Source of the DNA: Spirosoma foliorum
GTDB lineage: Bacteria > Bacteroidota > Bacteroidia > Cytophagales > Spirosomataceae
DNA: 64,000 nucleotides
Direction of reading: 5' to 3'
NCBI RefSeq assembly: GCF_014117325.1
Contig: NZ_CP059732.1
Span: forward strand, 1,798,001 to 1,862,000
The notes under the pieces are model-generated. The model did no database searches and was not told the DNA's origin. It saw only the letters and a program-made list of their open reading frames with translations. Positions 7,542-17,978 of this stretch are shown here, in pieces. A program made the translations under genes and the position numbers. The first letter of the stretch is position 1. The number at the start of each line of letters is the position of its first letter.

Positions 7542-10346
7542 CTAAAAATTAAGCTGATGGGCCGGTGAAGGGCTCGTCGTCATTTTTTGGATAGGCGGTG
7601 AAAACTGAGTTAGCTTAATCCCTTTAACAGCCGCTTTATATTCCTCAATGGTAGGAGTTCTGCCCAGAATGGCCGAAAGAACAACCACTGGGGTAGAGGC
7701 CAATAATGACTCTCCTTTCTTACGATCTGAATCTTTCACCACACGCCCCTGGAACAGACGAGTAGAGGTAGCCATTACGGTATCGCCCTGCTCTGCTTTT
7801 TCCTGGTTACCCATACACAGGTTACAACCAGGGCGCTCCAGATACAGAATGTTTTCGTATTTGGTACGAGCGGCAGTTTTAGGAGCAGCATCGTCAAATT
7901 CAAAACCAGAATACTTTTCCAACACCTCCCAATCGCCTTCTTCCTTGAGTTCAGCGATGATATTATAAGTAGGGGATGCCACTACTAAAGGAGCCTGGAA
8001 CTCAACTTTTCCAGATTGTTCCTCCAGGTTTTTCAGCATCTTGGCAACGATCTTGATATCGCCTTTATGGACCATGCAGGAGCCAACAAAACCAAGGTCA
8101 ACATGCTTTTCGCCGTCGTAATACGTTAGGTCACGAATGGTATCGTGCGTGTAGCGTTTTGAGGCATCCACGTTATTTACGTCAGGGTCGGCAATCATTG
8201 GCTCGTTGATAGCATCCAGATCGACCACGAATTCTGCGTAATACTTAGCGTTCTCATCAGGTGCTAATGGCGGCTTGTCGCCTGATCTGATTTCCTCGAT
8301 CCGTTGATTCGCTTTATTGATTAAGCCTTGCAGTACCTGCTTCTCATTATCCATGCCCTTTTCGATCATGATCTTAATGCGGTCTTTCGCGATCTCTAAT
8401 GATTCGATGAGGGTTTCAGGCTGGGAAATACAGATTGCTGCTTTGGCTTTCATTTCTGCCGTCCAGTCTGTGAAGGTGAAGGCCTGATCAGAAAGCAAGG
8501 TTCCGATATGTACTTCTATAATCCGTCCCTGGAATACATTTTCCCCTTTAAACTCCTTTAACATCTGGATTTGGGTAGCATGCACTACATCACGGAAATC
8601 CAGGTGATCCTGCATTTTGCCTTTGAACGTCACTTTAACCGATTCAGGAATAGGCATAGATGATTCGCCCGTGGCCAATGCCAGCGCAACCGTACCGGAG
8701 TCGGCACCGAACGCAACGCCTTTAGACATCCGGGTATGGGAGTCGCCACCAATAATGATAGCCCAATCATCTATCGTGATGTCATTCAGAACCTTGTGAA
8801 TTACATCGGTCATCGCATGATAGACACCTTTTGGGTCCCGAGCCGTAATCAGACCGAAGTCATTCATAAAACTCATCAGCTTGGGAATGTTCTGCTGCGA
8901 TTTACTATCCCAAACCGATGCGGTGTGACAACCTGATTGATAACCGGCATCTACGATTGGAGAAATTATCGTTGCCGCCATCGACTCCAACTCCTGAGCC
9001 GTCATCAGGCCTGTCGTATCCTGAGAGCCAACAATATTTACCTTTACACGAACATAAGAACCTGCATGTAACGTAGCACCGGAGGTTCCAACTGCGTTTC
9101 TATTGAAAATTTTCTCTACTGCAGTAAGGCCTTGTCCTGGATGAGAAATTTCTTTGGATGGGGCAAATACCAGAGGAGCCGTGATGCCAAGGGTTTTAGC
9201 GGCAAACGTCTGTAGTTTTTTGCCAAATTCGATGGAGTAAGACCCACCGGCTTTCATGAATTCGATCTTCTGAGGAGTGAAGGCTGAACTAACATCCATT
9301 ACCTCCTGCCCATCTTTATACAGCTTTTTGGTCTTTGTATTAACGGTAAGAAAAGTCCCGGTGTCCACCGAATAGGTTTGCTCTAAAACGGGCTGACCGT
9401 CGGCATCAACTACCAGCTTGCCATTCTCATCTAACTTTTTAACCCAGTTTTTAAGGTCTAAGCCAATACCACCCGTTACACCAACGGTAGTCAAAAAGAT
9501 CGGCGAGATACCGTTGGTTCCTGCTACTACCGGAGCAATGTTAACGAACGGTACGAAAGGGCTGGCCGACTTACCAATCCACAGAGCCACGTTGTTCACC
9601 CCCGACATCCGCGAAGAACCTACACCCATGGTGCCTTTTTCGGCAACCAGCATAACCCGCTTGTCAGGATATTGTTCTTTCAGCGCCTTCAGGGCTGCCT
9701 GTTGAGCTTTATTGTGCTCAAACATACACTGGCCATGAAGCTCACGGTCTGAGCGGGAGTGCGCATCACTTCCCGGAGACAGCAAGTCGGTAGAAATATC
9801 ACCGATACCAGCAACGAACGTTACTAGGTCAATCTCTTCAGGGATGTCCGGCAACTTGGTATAGAACTCTGCCTGCGCATAACTTTCGAGAATATCTTTG
9901 GCGATTGGGTTGCCGTTTTTATACGCATTCGCTAAACGGTCGGTGTCCGCTTCGTACAGAAAAACCTGTGTTTTGAGTACTTCTGCAGCGTTTTTTGCAA
10001 TCGTCTCATCCTCGCCCAGGGCTAAATCCAGTAGAACCTCAATAGAAGGACCTCCCTTCATGTGAGATAATTGATCAAAAGCAAAGGCAGGTGGGATTTC
10101 GTTTACGATAGACTCACCAAGAATAATTTCCTTCAAAAACTTCGCCTTTACACGAGCCGCATTTGTGGTTCCCGGTAACACATTATAAATAAAGAAGTTG
10201 AGGGAATCTTCTCGGTGCTCATGATCTCCATCTTTGATCTGTTCAATGACCTCGTACATCAACTCAGCCCCGTCAATCGGCAATGGATGAAGCCCCTGAG
10301 CTTCTCTTTCTATAATCTGCTTTTGATACTCGTTATATGTGCTCAT
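7542..10346 (-). CDS. acnB: Bifunctional aconitate hydratase 2 / 2-methylisocitrate dehydratase
   Basis: This is the AcnB form of aconitase, which isomerises citrate to isocitrate in the TCA cycle and can hydrate 2-methylaconitate. It has 934 residues, compared with 865 in E. coli. The N-terminal HEAT-like domain (from YNEYQKQIIEREAQG) is followed by the swivel and catalytic domains. Iron-sulfur ligands are visible as a cysteine in VGSCMVHKGD (about residue 755) and CNLCMGNQ (about 840-843). The motif GGDSHTRMS is also present near residue 540. It is a lone gene facing the LysR regulator. The extra length is mostly in the last third. Confidence 0.95.
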   Translation of the reverse strand: MSTYNEYQKQIIEREAQGLHPLPIDGAELMYEVIEQIKDGDHEHREDSLNFFIYNVLPGTTNAARVKAKFLKEIILGESIVNEIPPAFAFDQLSHMKGGPSIEVLLDLALGEDETIAKNAAEVLKTQVFLYEADTDRLANAYKNGNPIAKDILESYAQAEFYTKLPDIPEEIDLVTFVAGIGDISTDLLSPGSDAHSRSDRELHGQCMFEHNKAQQAALKALKEQYPDKRVMLVAEKGTMGVGSSRMSGVNNVALWIGKSASPFVPFVNIAPVVAGTNGISPIFLTTVGVTGGIGLDLKNWVKKLDENGKLVVDADGQPVLEQTYSVDTGTFLTVNTKTKKLYKDGQEVMDVSSAFTPQKIEFMKAGGSYSIEFGKKLQTFAAKTLGITAPLVFAPSKEISHPGQGLTAVEKIFNRNAVGTSGATLHAGSYVRVKVNIVGSQDTTGLMTAQELESMAATIISPIVDAGYQSGCHTASVWDSKSQQNIPKLMSFMNDFGLITARDPKGVYHAMTDVIHKVLNDITIDDWAIIIGGDSHTRMSKGVAFGADSGTVALALATGESSMPIPESVKVTFKGKMQDHLDFRDVVHATQIQMLKEFKGENVFQGRIIEVHIGTLLSDQAFTFTDWTAEMKAKAAICISQPETLIESLEIAKDRIKIMIEKGMDNEKQVLQGLINKANQRIEEIRSGDKPPLAPDENAKYYAEFVVDLDAINEPMIADPDVNNVDASKRYTHDTIRDLTYYDGEKHVDLGFVGSCMVHKGDIKIVAKMLKNLEEQSGKVEFQAPLVVASPTYNIIAELKEEGDWEVLEKYSGFEFDDAAPKTAARTKYENILYLERPGCNLCMGNQEKAEQGDTVMATSTRLFQGRVVKDSDRKKGESLLASTPVVVLSAILGRTPTIEEYKAAVKGIKLTQFSPPIQKMTTSPSPAHQLNF

Positions 10347-10392
10347 GAATGAACCTTTATTTCAAGAAGGTTTGATAATTTTCCCAAATTTA

Positions 10393-10400
10393 CAAACCTA
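10393..10400 (-). promoter_or_regulatory. Possible -7 element of acnB
   Basis: On the minus strand this reads TAGGTTTG, matching TAnnTTTG, 47 nt upstream of the acnB ATG. I do not see a good TTTG at the expected -33 distance, so the call is weak. Confidence 0.3.
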
Positions 10401-10646
10401 AGCAATTTATCTAAAAAAGGGTGGTGGCTTTATTGCGTTTATCGATAAAGAAAAACTGTTTGATAAATAAAGTTGTGGCAATAACGCTGCCGATTTTTCG
10501 ACTTTATTAGTGAATTGTGTTTACGTATTTTCACTCCTCAAAATGGTTGATCTACCCGCTTAAATCGGGCATTCAGTAAGATTCATTTTCTGGCCCAGGT
10601 GATGGCTGGCAATTTCGCCCTGTCATTAAACAACCTGCCACGGCAG

Positions 10647-13287
10647 ATGAATCGTATGAAATATATATTCCTTTTGTTCTTTATTTCCGGTACGGCTGTG
10701 GCTCAGTTCGGTCCCGGTGGCCCTGGCGGTCGACCCGGCGGGCCAGGTAATGATGGGTTCGGTCAGAAACAGGAGAAAACATTTATCCCTGGCACCGATA
10801 CCGATACCAAACCGAAAGGCAATGGTAAACTAGCGGGTATACTAATGGATTCGACCACCAATAAGCCCGTCGAATATGCAACCATTGCGCTGATCAATGT
10901 GCAGACTAAAAAGCCTGTCGATGGCACCACTGCCGATGATAAAGGGCGGTTCACGCTTACGCGATTGGCCCCCGGTACCTATAGACTTCAGTATTCTTTT
11001 ATCGGGTACAAAAATCGCACGTCGGCTCCAATCACGATTGCAAAAGGCTCTGACATCAACGTGGGCGTTGTGAACTTACCACCGGATGTTCAGACACTCG
11101 CCGAAGCTACCGTAACGGGGCAGGCGGCTATGTTTGAAGAGAAGGTAGATCGGCTGGTGTATAATGCTGAAAAAGACGTGACTACCCGAGGGGGCGATGC
11201 CTCTGATGTGATGCGGAAAGTACCGATGCTGACCGTCGATCTGGATGGAAATCTTACCCTACGTGGCAGTAGCAACATTCAGGTGTTGATCAACAACAAG
11301 CCCAGCACCATTGTAGCGGCCAGTGTAGCCGACGCCCTGAAACAGATTCCGGCCGACATGATCAAAAGTGTGGAAGTGATCACTAGCCCTTCGGCTAAAT
11401 ATGATGCCGAAGGGTCGGGTGGAATTATCAATATCGTGACCAAGAAGACGACGCTGCAGGGCCTGACGCTCGATGTGAACAGTGGTGTGGGCAACCGAGG
11501 CTCGATGCTGGGTCTGAATGCCAACTACCGAACGGGTAAAATGGGTTTCTCCCTGAGTGGTTTTGGTCGGGCTGAATACAACGTGAAAGGCGATTTTCAG
11601 AATACCCAGACAACGAAAACGGCTGCTGGCGATCAGACTACCATTCAGAATGCCAGTACACTCACCGAACGGCTATTTGGTAACTATCAATTAGGCTGGG
11701 ATTACACCATCGACAAAAACACATCGCTCACGGCCAGCATTCGGTACGGAGCCCGGAACGGCAATGCAACCCAGAATGGCTTGTTAACCACCACCTATCT
11801 GCCTGGTGTTACTGCCCCACTTCTCAGTGATCGCAATGTGGTAACGAAGGACATCAATGGAACAATCGATGCCAACGTAACCTATACCAAAACGTACAAA
11901 CCGCAACAGGAACTGAGCATCTTAGGTCTCTTCAGTCAAAACAACCGGCAAAACAACTTTACCGCCGACTTGCTGAGCACAACCGATATGCAAACAATTC
12001 TTTCGCGGCAGCGCAACGATAACCCCAGCACCAACCGGGAGTCGACGCTTCAGATTGATTACCAGACGCCCATCGGACAGAAACAACTTCTGGAATTTGG
12101 CGGTAAAGGAATTATGCGTCAGGTAAACAGCGACTATACCTATTTTCTAGCTCAGGGCGCAACAGGCGACTACGCCGTAGACAATACCCGATCGAACAAC
12201 TCACTGAACTACGAGCAGGATATCATAGGTGCCTATGCCTCATTAACCGCATCGTTGCCCAAGAAATACACCCTTAAAGCGGGCGCTCGCTATGAATATA
12301 CGATCCTGAACGCCCGGTTCGGTTCGGAACAGACAGGTACACCTATTTCGCTTTCCAACTACGGAAATCTGGTGCCGAGTATCAATATCTCGAAATCGTT
12401 GAAAGGCAACAAAATGCTGAAGCTGGCCTATAATCGCCGAATTCAGCGGCCGGGTATCCAGTTCCTGAACCCCAACATCAATTCCTCCAATCCTACCAAC
12501 ATTAGTCAGGGTAACCCGTACCTTTCGCCTGAGCTGACCGACAACGTCGAGTTGAGCCTGTCGATGCCTATTAAGTCGGTTTATTTGACGGCCGCTCTGT
12601 TTGCCCGACGCACCAACAATGAAATCACAAGTGTGCGCGATACCGCATCGGTGCTAGTGAACAATGTAACGCAAACGGCCATTCGCACTACCTATCAGAA
12701 CGTAGGCTATGAAGATACCTATGGACTAAATTTGTTTGGCAACATCAACCTGTCGTCGAAATTACAGCTTAATGGTGGCCTGGATTTGATGCACGTGAAT
12801 CTGACCAACAACAACGCCAATCCAATTTATTCGGCCTCGAATTCGGGCTGGGTAGTGGGCGGACGATTATTTGGGAACTACACCATCGGCAACGGCTGGG
12901 GCCTTCAGGGGGGGGGGCGGTATGATGGGCCGACGCATTCAGTTGCAGGGCTATCAGGGTTCGTTTGCGTTCTATAATCTGGGTTTCAAGAAGGACATCG
13001 CCCAGAAAAAAGGCAGCATTGGCTTAGTTGCGGAGAATTTCTTCAATCACCCCTTTACGGTTCGCTCCGAATCCAGTTCATCCATTCTGAGTCAGTCGAG
13101 TATCAATAGTTTTTACAATGCGGGTGTACGGTTGACCTTTACTTACAAACTTGGCAAGATGAAGTTTGTCGATTCAAAACAGAAGAAATCGATCAATAAT
13201 GACGATGTGAAAGGCGGAGAAGGAGGTGGTAACGACAACCAGCAACAACAGGCCGCTCCCGCTGGTGGCGGACGACCTCGCTCTTAA
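10647..13287 (+). CDS. Outer-membrane beta-barrel receptor (OMP_b-brl_3 type), frameshifted at poly-G
   Basis: A TonB-receptor-like outer-membrane protein of about 880 residues. It has a signal peptide (MNRMKYIFLLFFISGTAVAQ), a Gly/Pro-rich stretch, a carboxypeptidase-regulatory-like beta sandwich (about 55-145), a plug-like region with PSAKYDAEGSGGIINIVTKK (about 245) and a barrel. The frame is broken: reading stops at 12977 in one frame, while the true C-terminus (IQLQGYQGSFAFYNLGFKK to the stop at 13287) is in the +1 frame. The switch point is a run of ten G at 12908-12917; nine G would restore a continuous protein matching the paralogue at 22798. ATG 10647 is chosen because it opens the signal peptide. 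It is followed 47 nt later by a kinase gene. Confidence 0.8.
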
Positions 13288-13334
13288 GCTTAGTTTGTAC
13301 TTTCTTCTGCCCTCAGTTGTCATCATCGTACAGT

Positions 13335-14543
13335 ATGGATACCCTCAACGCTCAGTTTTTATCCTTCAATCAAAAAATCCGGCTGGCGCTTAGTGTCTTT
13401 GCCATCTACTGGCCTATCCGTCAGTATGTAAGCCTGGATCACTTAGATTGGGATATCATTCAGAAAAATTGGCTTCTCTGGCTGATCGAACTGGTGGTGA
13501 CGGTGCTTTATTTTACGTTTTGGCTGAGCGTCACGGAGTGGATCGAACAACGGTTTGTGGGCTCCTTTCGAACGGGTTTTCTGGTGGAATTCAAATTGCC
13601 CGCTCAATTGCTTACTTTACTGATAGCGGGGCTATTAGCCGTTGTTTTTAACATTGGGTATGGTGCCTTGTGGCGACGGCTGGACTGGGCCTTGAATCAT
13701 GATGGCACAGAACTGATAGGCCGTAACGGCGAACCACCGTTCCAAAACCATCACAACTTTCCGGGAAACGGCCCTCGTGGAGACGATCCTCACGGTCATG
13801 GCCCTCGTGGCAACGGCCCTCATGGGCATGATTTTCGTGGCAATGACCGTCATCGGCGCGATAAGCTAAATAACGGACTGGTCGTGATCACTTTGCTGTC
13901 GGCGTTTTATCTGGCTGCTAACCGGCGGGGCTATAAACAACTTCAGGAATTACGGGTCAATGGGGAGCAACTCAAACGGGAAGCGGCACAGGCGCAGATG
14001 CTGGCGCTGAAAAACCAGGTGAATCCCCATTTTCTCTTTAATAGCCTCAATATTTTGTCGTCGCTGGTAGAAATTGATCAGAAGTTGTCGGTTCAGTTTA
14101 TATCTCGATTGTCCAAAGCATTTCGGTACGTATTGGAGCATCCTGATACCGAGTTGGTTGCGTTGAAAACGGAACTGGAGTTTTTAGATTCCTATACGTT
14201 TCTATTGAATATTCGCTTCGATGAAAAACTAAAAGTGATGCAGACTGTGACCGATGAACAGGCCAACCGGTATTCGATTGCACCTTTAACGCTTCAATTG
14301 CTGCTCGAAAATGTGGTGAAGCATAACCAGATGTCTAGTGAGCAACCTCTGACGGTCTTAATTTATGTTGAAGGGGAGTATTTGATCGTCTCAAATCCCA
14401 TTCTATTACGACCTACTCCGCAGCGGTCGACAGGCATGGGACTCCAAAATATTAAAAATCGGTACCGACTATTGACCGACAAAGCCGTTGAGGCCACCGA
14501 ACAGGATGGATTTTTTGTCGTTAAAATTCCACTACTCTCATGA
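13335..14543 (+). CDS. LytS/YehU-type sensor histidine kinase with His-rich loop
   Basis: About 402 residues counted from ATG 13335; a TTG six codons earlier is also possible. Four transmembrane segments are visible, three before residue 120 and one after about 178. They enclose a Gly/His/Asp/Arg-rich loop at about residues 135-175 with repeats such as PHGHGPRGNGPHGHD. A His_kinase domain follows, with the phosphoacceptor motif NPHFLFNSLN near residue 232, and then an ATPase with GMGLQNIKNRY. The stop overlaps the next gene's ATG by 4 nt. Together with the LytTR regulator it forms a two-component system. The His-rich loop could bind a metal ion, which is inference. Confidence 0.85.
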   Translation: MDTLNAQFLSFNQKIRLALSVFAIYWPIRQYVSLDHLDWDIIQKNWLLWLIELVVTVLYFTFWLSVTEWIEQRFVGSFRTGFLVEFKLPAQLLTLLIAGLLAVVFNIGYGALWRRLDWALNHDGTELIGRNGEPPFQNHHNFPGNGPRGDDPHGHGPRGNGPHGHDFRGNDRHRRDKLNNGLVVITLLSAFYLAANRRGYKQLQELRVNGEQLKREAAQAQMLALKNQVNPHFLFNSLNILSSLVEIDQKLSVQFISRLSKAFRYVLEHPDTELVALKTELEFLDSYTFLLNIRFDEKLKVMQTVTDEQANRYSIAPLTLQLLLENVVKHNQMSSEQPLTVLIYVEGEYLIVSNPILLRPTPQRSTGMGLQNIKNRYRLLTDKAVEATEQDGFFVVKIPLLS

Positions 14544-15310
14544 ACGTCGTCATTATTGAAGATGAATCGCTTAGTGTCAGGCGATTAGAAAAGATGCTAT
14601 CCGAGTATGATCCAACCATTCAGGTGCTGGCGAAGTTGCCATCCGTGACTAAAGCCCTTCGCTGGTTTAATGAGCATCAGGCTGAGCTACCAGATTTGAT
14701 CTTCATGGATATTCACCTGGAAGATGATAGTGCGTTTCGGATTATTGAGGAGACGCAGCTTGAGTTGCCCATCATTTTCACGACGGCTTACGATCAATAC
14801 ACGCTCCAGGCGTTCAAAGCCAACAGCATCGACTACCTGCTCAAACCCATCGACACCGATGAATTAGGCGCTGCTTTGGATAAATTCAAGCGGGTTCACC
14901 TGGCCAATAAAGCGGTCTCGTCAGCCAATGTGGATGCCTTAATTCAGTCACTTCGGCTACCATCGTCGGTCTATAAAGACCGGTTCATGGTGACGATCGG
15001 TACGAAAATTCAAAGTATTCAGACCGACCAGATTGCCTATTTCTTTTACGACGAAAAGTCAACCTGGTTGCAAACGCACGACGGCCGACCCATTTCGGTT
15101 GAGTACAGTCTGGAAAAACTGGCAACCCTGCTTGATCCCAACCAGTTTTTTCGAATTAATAGAGCGTATCTGATTACGTTTGATGCCATCAAAACCATCC
15201 ATACCGATTCAAGCGGTAAACTCAAACTTGATCTGGAGCCGATATCCCGGCACGAAGTCTTTGTCAGTGGCGATCGGGTCACTGATTTTAAAGCCTGGCT
15301 TGGTAAATAA
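14540..15310 (+). CDS. LytTR-family response regulator
   Basis: This 256-residue regulator has a receiver domain (residues 1-120: acidic pair IEDE, phospho-Asp in LIFMDIHLED near 56, TTAY, and LLKPI with the conserved Lys). A LytTR DNA-binding domain covers about 150-255 (from RFMVTIGTKIQSI through FFRINRAYLI). It shares a 4-nt ATGA overlap with the upstream kinase gene, so the two are translationally coupled. The likely targets include the neighbouring receptor, as LytTR systems often act nearby; that is inference. Confidence 0.9.
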   Translation: MNVVIIEDESLSVRRLEKMLSEYDPTIQVLAKLPSVTKALRWFNEHQAELPDLIFMDIHLEDDSAFRIIEETQLELPIIFTTAYDQYTLQAFKANSIDYLLKPIDTDELGAALDKFKRVHLANKAVSSANVDALIQSLRLPSSVYKDRFMVTIGTKIQSIQTDQIAYFFYDEKSTWLQTHDGRPISVEYSLEKLATLLDPNQFFRINRAYLITFDAIKTIHTDSSGKLKLDLEPISRHEVFVSGDRVTDFKAWLGK

Positions 15311-15365
15311 ACGGCTAGAGCCTAATTACTCATCAAACACCTTCATAAGTAATCCTCATTCAAAA

Positions 15366-16472
15366 ATGAACACCATGAAATATCCTTCATTTTTATTTGG
15401 TGTTGGGCTGCTGATGTTGCCTGCCATTTTTATTGGTCAACGCCAGTTTCGGACTTCCTGGCAAGCGCCGGAGATCAGTCGCCAGGCCCTGCTCTTAACA
15501 GCCGACTGCGCATCGGCGAAAGGGGTGGAACGCGTGGTTTGTCTGGCCGAAGCGTTCAAAGCTACCCTCACGTCCGATCAGATAGCCTCGGTGCAGCGGC
15601 CTTACTCAAAAACCGATGCGGTCAAATGGTCCAACTTTCCCGAATTTTCTGAACGTCCCCGGAGGGTGGGCATTCGGTTGGGATCGCTCAGTGAAGCCCA
15701 GCTTAAAGCCGCTAAAACCCTGCTGGCAGCGGCAATGGCGCAGACTATACCTAACGAGGGGTTCGATGAACTGGAAGGCAATCTGGCTGCCGACGAATAT
15801 CTGGGTAAGCTTATTAATAAAACCAGCACATTTAATCAGGGCAATTATTATCTGGCGTTTCTGGGAACACCCAGCACCAAAGATCTGTGGGAATTGCAGT
15901 TTGGCGGACACCATTTCGCCGTTGCGAACACCTATAAAGAGGGCAAAGCGATTGGTTTAACGCCTTCTTTCCGGGGTGTTGAACCAATCGCTCCTGTCAC
16001 GATCAATGGGCGTACTCATCAATCAATGGAACAGGAGCGGCAGGCCTTCGCCAACATGCTGGGTAGCCTGAGTCCCAGCGAGCAGACTACGGCCAAGTTA
16101 TCGGGCACGTTTCGGGATGTTTTGCTTGGACCCGGAGTGGATGGTCAGTTTCCCAACACCAAGCAGGGTATCAAGGTGGGTGAGTTGAGTGCCGCGCAGA
16201 AAAAGCTCGTACTGAACGCTATAAAACTTTACGTCAACGATTTAGAGCCAGCTATGGTTGCTACTACATTGACCCAGTACACGACCGATCTCGACAATAC
16301 GTACATCGCCTTTTCAGGCAGCGGTACTATGAGCCAGCCCGGCGATTACGTGCGGATCGACGGCCCGCGGGTTTGGATTGAGTATTCGGGGCAAGCCAGT
16401 CGTGATATTCCCGGCACGGTGCACCCACACTCCGTTTGGCGCGATAGAATAAGCGACTATGGTGGTAATTAA
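15366..16472 (+). CDS. DUF3500 domain-containing secreted protein
   Basis: This 368-residue protein has a short N-terminal signal or membrane segment (MKYPSFLFGVGLLMLPAIFIG) and the DUF3500 fold, recognised by YYLAFLGTPS, LWELQFGGHHFAVAN (about 175-200) and the closing YVRIDGPRVWIEYSGQ (about 335). The function of DUF3500 is unknown; it has no recognised catalytic motif. ATG 15366 is chosen because the open frame further upstream runs inside the response-regulator gene. It begins 55 nt after that gene and may be co-transcribed. Confidence 0.8.
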   Translation: MNTMKYPSFLFGVGLLMLPAIFIGQRQFRTSWQAPEISRQALLLTADCASAKGVERVVCLAEAFKATLTSDQIASVQRPYSKTDAVKWSNFPEFSERPRRVGIRLGSLSEAQLKAAKTLLAAAMAQTIPNEGFDELEGNLAADEYLGKLINKTSTFNQGNYYLAFLGTPSTKDLWELQFGGHHFAVANTYKEGKAIGLTPSFRGVEPIAPVTINGRTHQSMEQERQAFANMLGSLSPSEQTTAKLSGTFRDVLLGPGVDGQFPNTKQGIKVGELSAAQKKLVLNAIKLYVNDLEPAMVATTLTQYTTDLDNTYIAFSGSGTMSQPGDYVRIDGPRVWIEYSGQASRDIPGTVHPHSVWRDRISDYGGN

Positions 16473-16501
16473 ATGATCGGGGAGTATTTTTAGCCCGTTT
16501 T

Positions 16502-17461
16502 ATGAACTATATCCTCCTATCCTCTGTGCTGTTCTTGGCCTTGCTGAACTCCTGTCATCAAACGGGCAGATCAACAACTGAAACCAGTACGACTGCTCCG
16601 TCAGACTCATTGCCCTGGGTAAATTATTCTGCCAATGATATCGTACGTGACACGACGCTATTTGACCAGCCAAAACAAATCGGTAAGCTGACCGACCCCG
16701 CTCTGGTTGAAGCGTCGGGGTTGGCACCCAGCCGCCGGAATCCGGGTTTTCTGTGGACGGAAGAGGATTCGGGAAATCCCAATCAGATTCAGCTAGTGCG
16801 GCCGGACGGAAGTGTAGCAGCTCGATTTACCATTGACAGAGCCATCAACCGCGACTGGGAAGATATAGCCGTTGGACCGGGCCCTGTGGCGGGCGAAACC
16901 TACATATATCTGGCTGAAATTGGGGATAACAAACGACGTTATCCCGAAAAGATCATTTATCGTTTTCCAGAACCTGCCATTTCCGGCCAGACATTACCTT
17001 ATGCGGGTACAATAACCAAGGCTGATGTCATTCGATTGACGCTCCCTGATGGTCCACAAAATGCCGAAGCTATCCTGATTGACCCAACTACGAAAGACGT
17101 ATACATCCTCTCGAAAGGCGATGAGTCGGAATTGTATCAGGCCAAATACCCTCAGTCGTTGACGCAGACGATCATGATGACCCGTCTGCTGGTGATGCCT
17201 TTCGACAAGGTGACTTCGGCGGGAATTTCACCGGACAATCGGGAAATTTTGATTCGCACCTACGACTACTTGTTTTACTACCCCCGCCGAGCGGGAGAGT
17301 CCGTTGCTGATGCGCTCAAACGGACGCCCCGAATGATCCCATTAGCCAGTGAACCACAGGGAGAAGCCGTTGGCTGGGCAATTGATGGATCGGGCTATTA
17401 CACGACCAGTGAAAATCCCGATGCTAGCTTGCAGGCAATTTACTGGTACAAACGGAAATAA
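16502..17461 (+). CDS. Putative lipoprotein with propeller-like repeats
   Basis: This 319-residue protein has a lipoprotein signal with lipobox LLNSC (Cys 18) and a Ser/Thr-rich linker. The mature part has blade-like motifs (GFLWTEEDSGNPNQIQLV near 80, GETYIYLAEIGDNKRRYP near 135, TKDVYILSKGDESELYQ near 195). Similar proteins in Bacteroidota are annotated only as hypothetical. It begins 29 nt after the DUF3500 gene on the same strand. The exact function cannot be told. Confidence 0.65.
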   Translation: MNYILLSSVLFLALLNSCHQTGRSTTETSTTAPSDSLPWVNYSANDIVRDTTLFDQPKQIGKLTDPALVEASGLAPSRRNPGFLWTEEDSGNPNQIQLVRPDGSVAARFTIDRAINRDWEDIAVGPGPVAGETYIYLAEIGDNKRRYPEKIIYRFPEPAISGQTLPYAGTITKADVIRLTLPDGPQNAEAILIDPTTKDVYILSKGDESELYQAKYPQSLTQTIMMTRLLVMPFDKVTSAGISPDNREILIRTYDYLFYYPRRAGESVADALKRTPRMIPLASEPQGEAVGWAIDGSGYYTTSENPDASLQAIYWYKRK

Positions 17462-17497
17462 GAATTGGCCAGCAGGTAGTTGCAGCTTCCGGCCACT

Positions 17498-17911
17498 TTA
17501 CAGAATGAGCACCAGCGTTCCACCGATAATTAATACCGCTCCAAGGGCGGCTTTCCAGGTAAGTACTTCGCCCAGAAACACAACCGATAGAATGATAGCA
17601 ATGGCCACACTCAGTTTATCGACTGGTGCCACCTGTGAGACCTTGCCCAGTTGAAGCGCTTTAAAATAAAATATCCAGGACAGCCCAGTAGCTATACCAG
17701 ATAAAATCAGAAACAACCAATTCTGTCGACTGAGTGTGGGCAATGTATCGATACCTCCCCGCCAGAACACCAGCCCCCAGGCAACAAACAGAATGACCAC
17801 CGTTCGAATGGCCGTTGCCAGATCGGTATTGACGCCTTTGATACCCACTTTTGCCAGAATGGCTGTCAGTGCGGCAAACAAGGCCGAGAGTAATGCATAA
17901 ATCCACCACAT
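17498..17911 (-). CDS. Small EamA-family membrane protein
   Basis: This 137-residue protein has five hydrophobic helices forming a single EamA repeat (MWWIYALLSALFAALTAILAKVG to ALGAVLIIGGTLVLIL). Single-repeat DMT proteins generally work as dimers. The substrate is unknown. It is convergent with the lipoprotein gene; the two stops are 36 nt apart. Confidence 0.8.
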   Translation of the reverse strand: MWWIYALLSALFAALTAILAKVGIKGVNTDLATAIRTVVILFVAWGLVFWRGGIDTLPTLSRQNWLFLILSGIATGLSWIFYFKALQLGKVSQVAPVDKLSVAIAIILSVVFLGEVLTWKAALGAVLIIGGTLVLIL

Positions 17912-17978
17912 TATTTCAGTCGAGTATTACCAGTAGACCTGATAAAAATGATACCTACCATCAGAATGTCCTAGAGTT

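Noticed and set aside
12908..12917. Programmed frameshift in the receptor as a fixed decoding event
   Set aside because: The paralogues at 22798 and 56660 have no such site, so a length change in the G run or a sequence error is simpler. Kept only as possible phase variation.
15180..15365. Long N-terminal extension of the DUF3500 protein
   Set aside because: It lies inside the response-regulator gene in another frame, and the signal peptide begins at ATG 15366.
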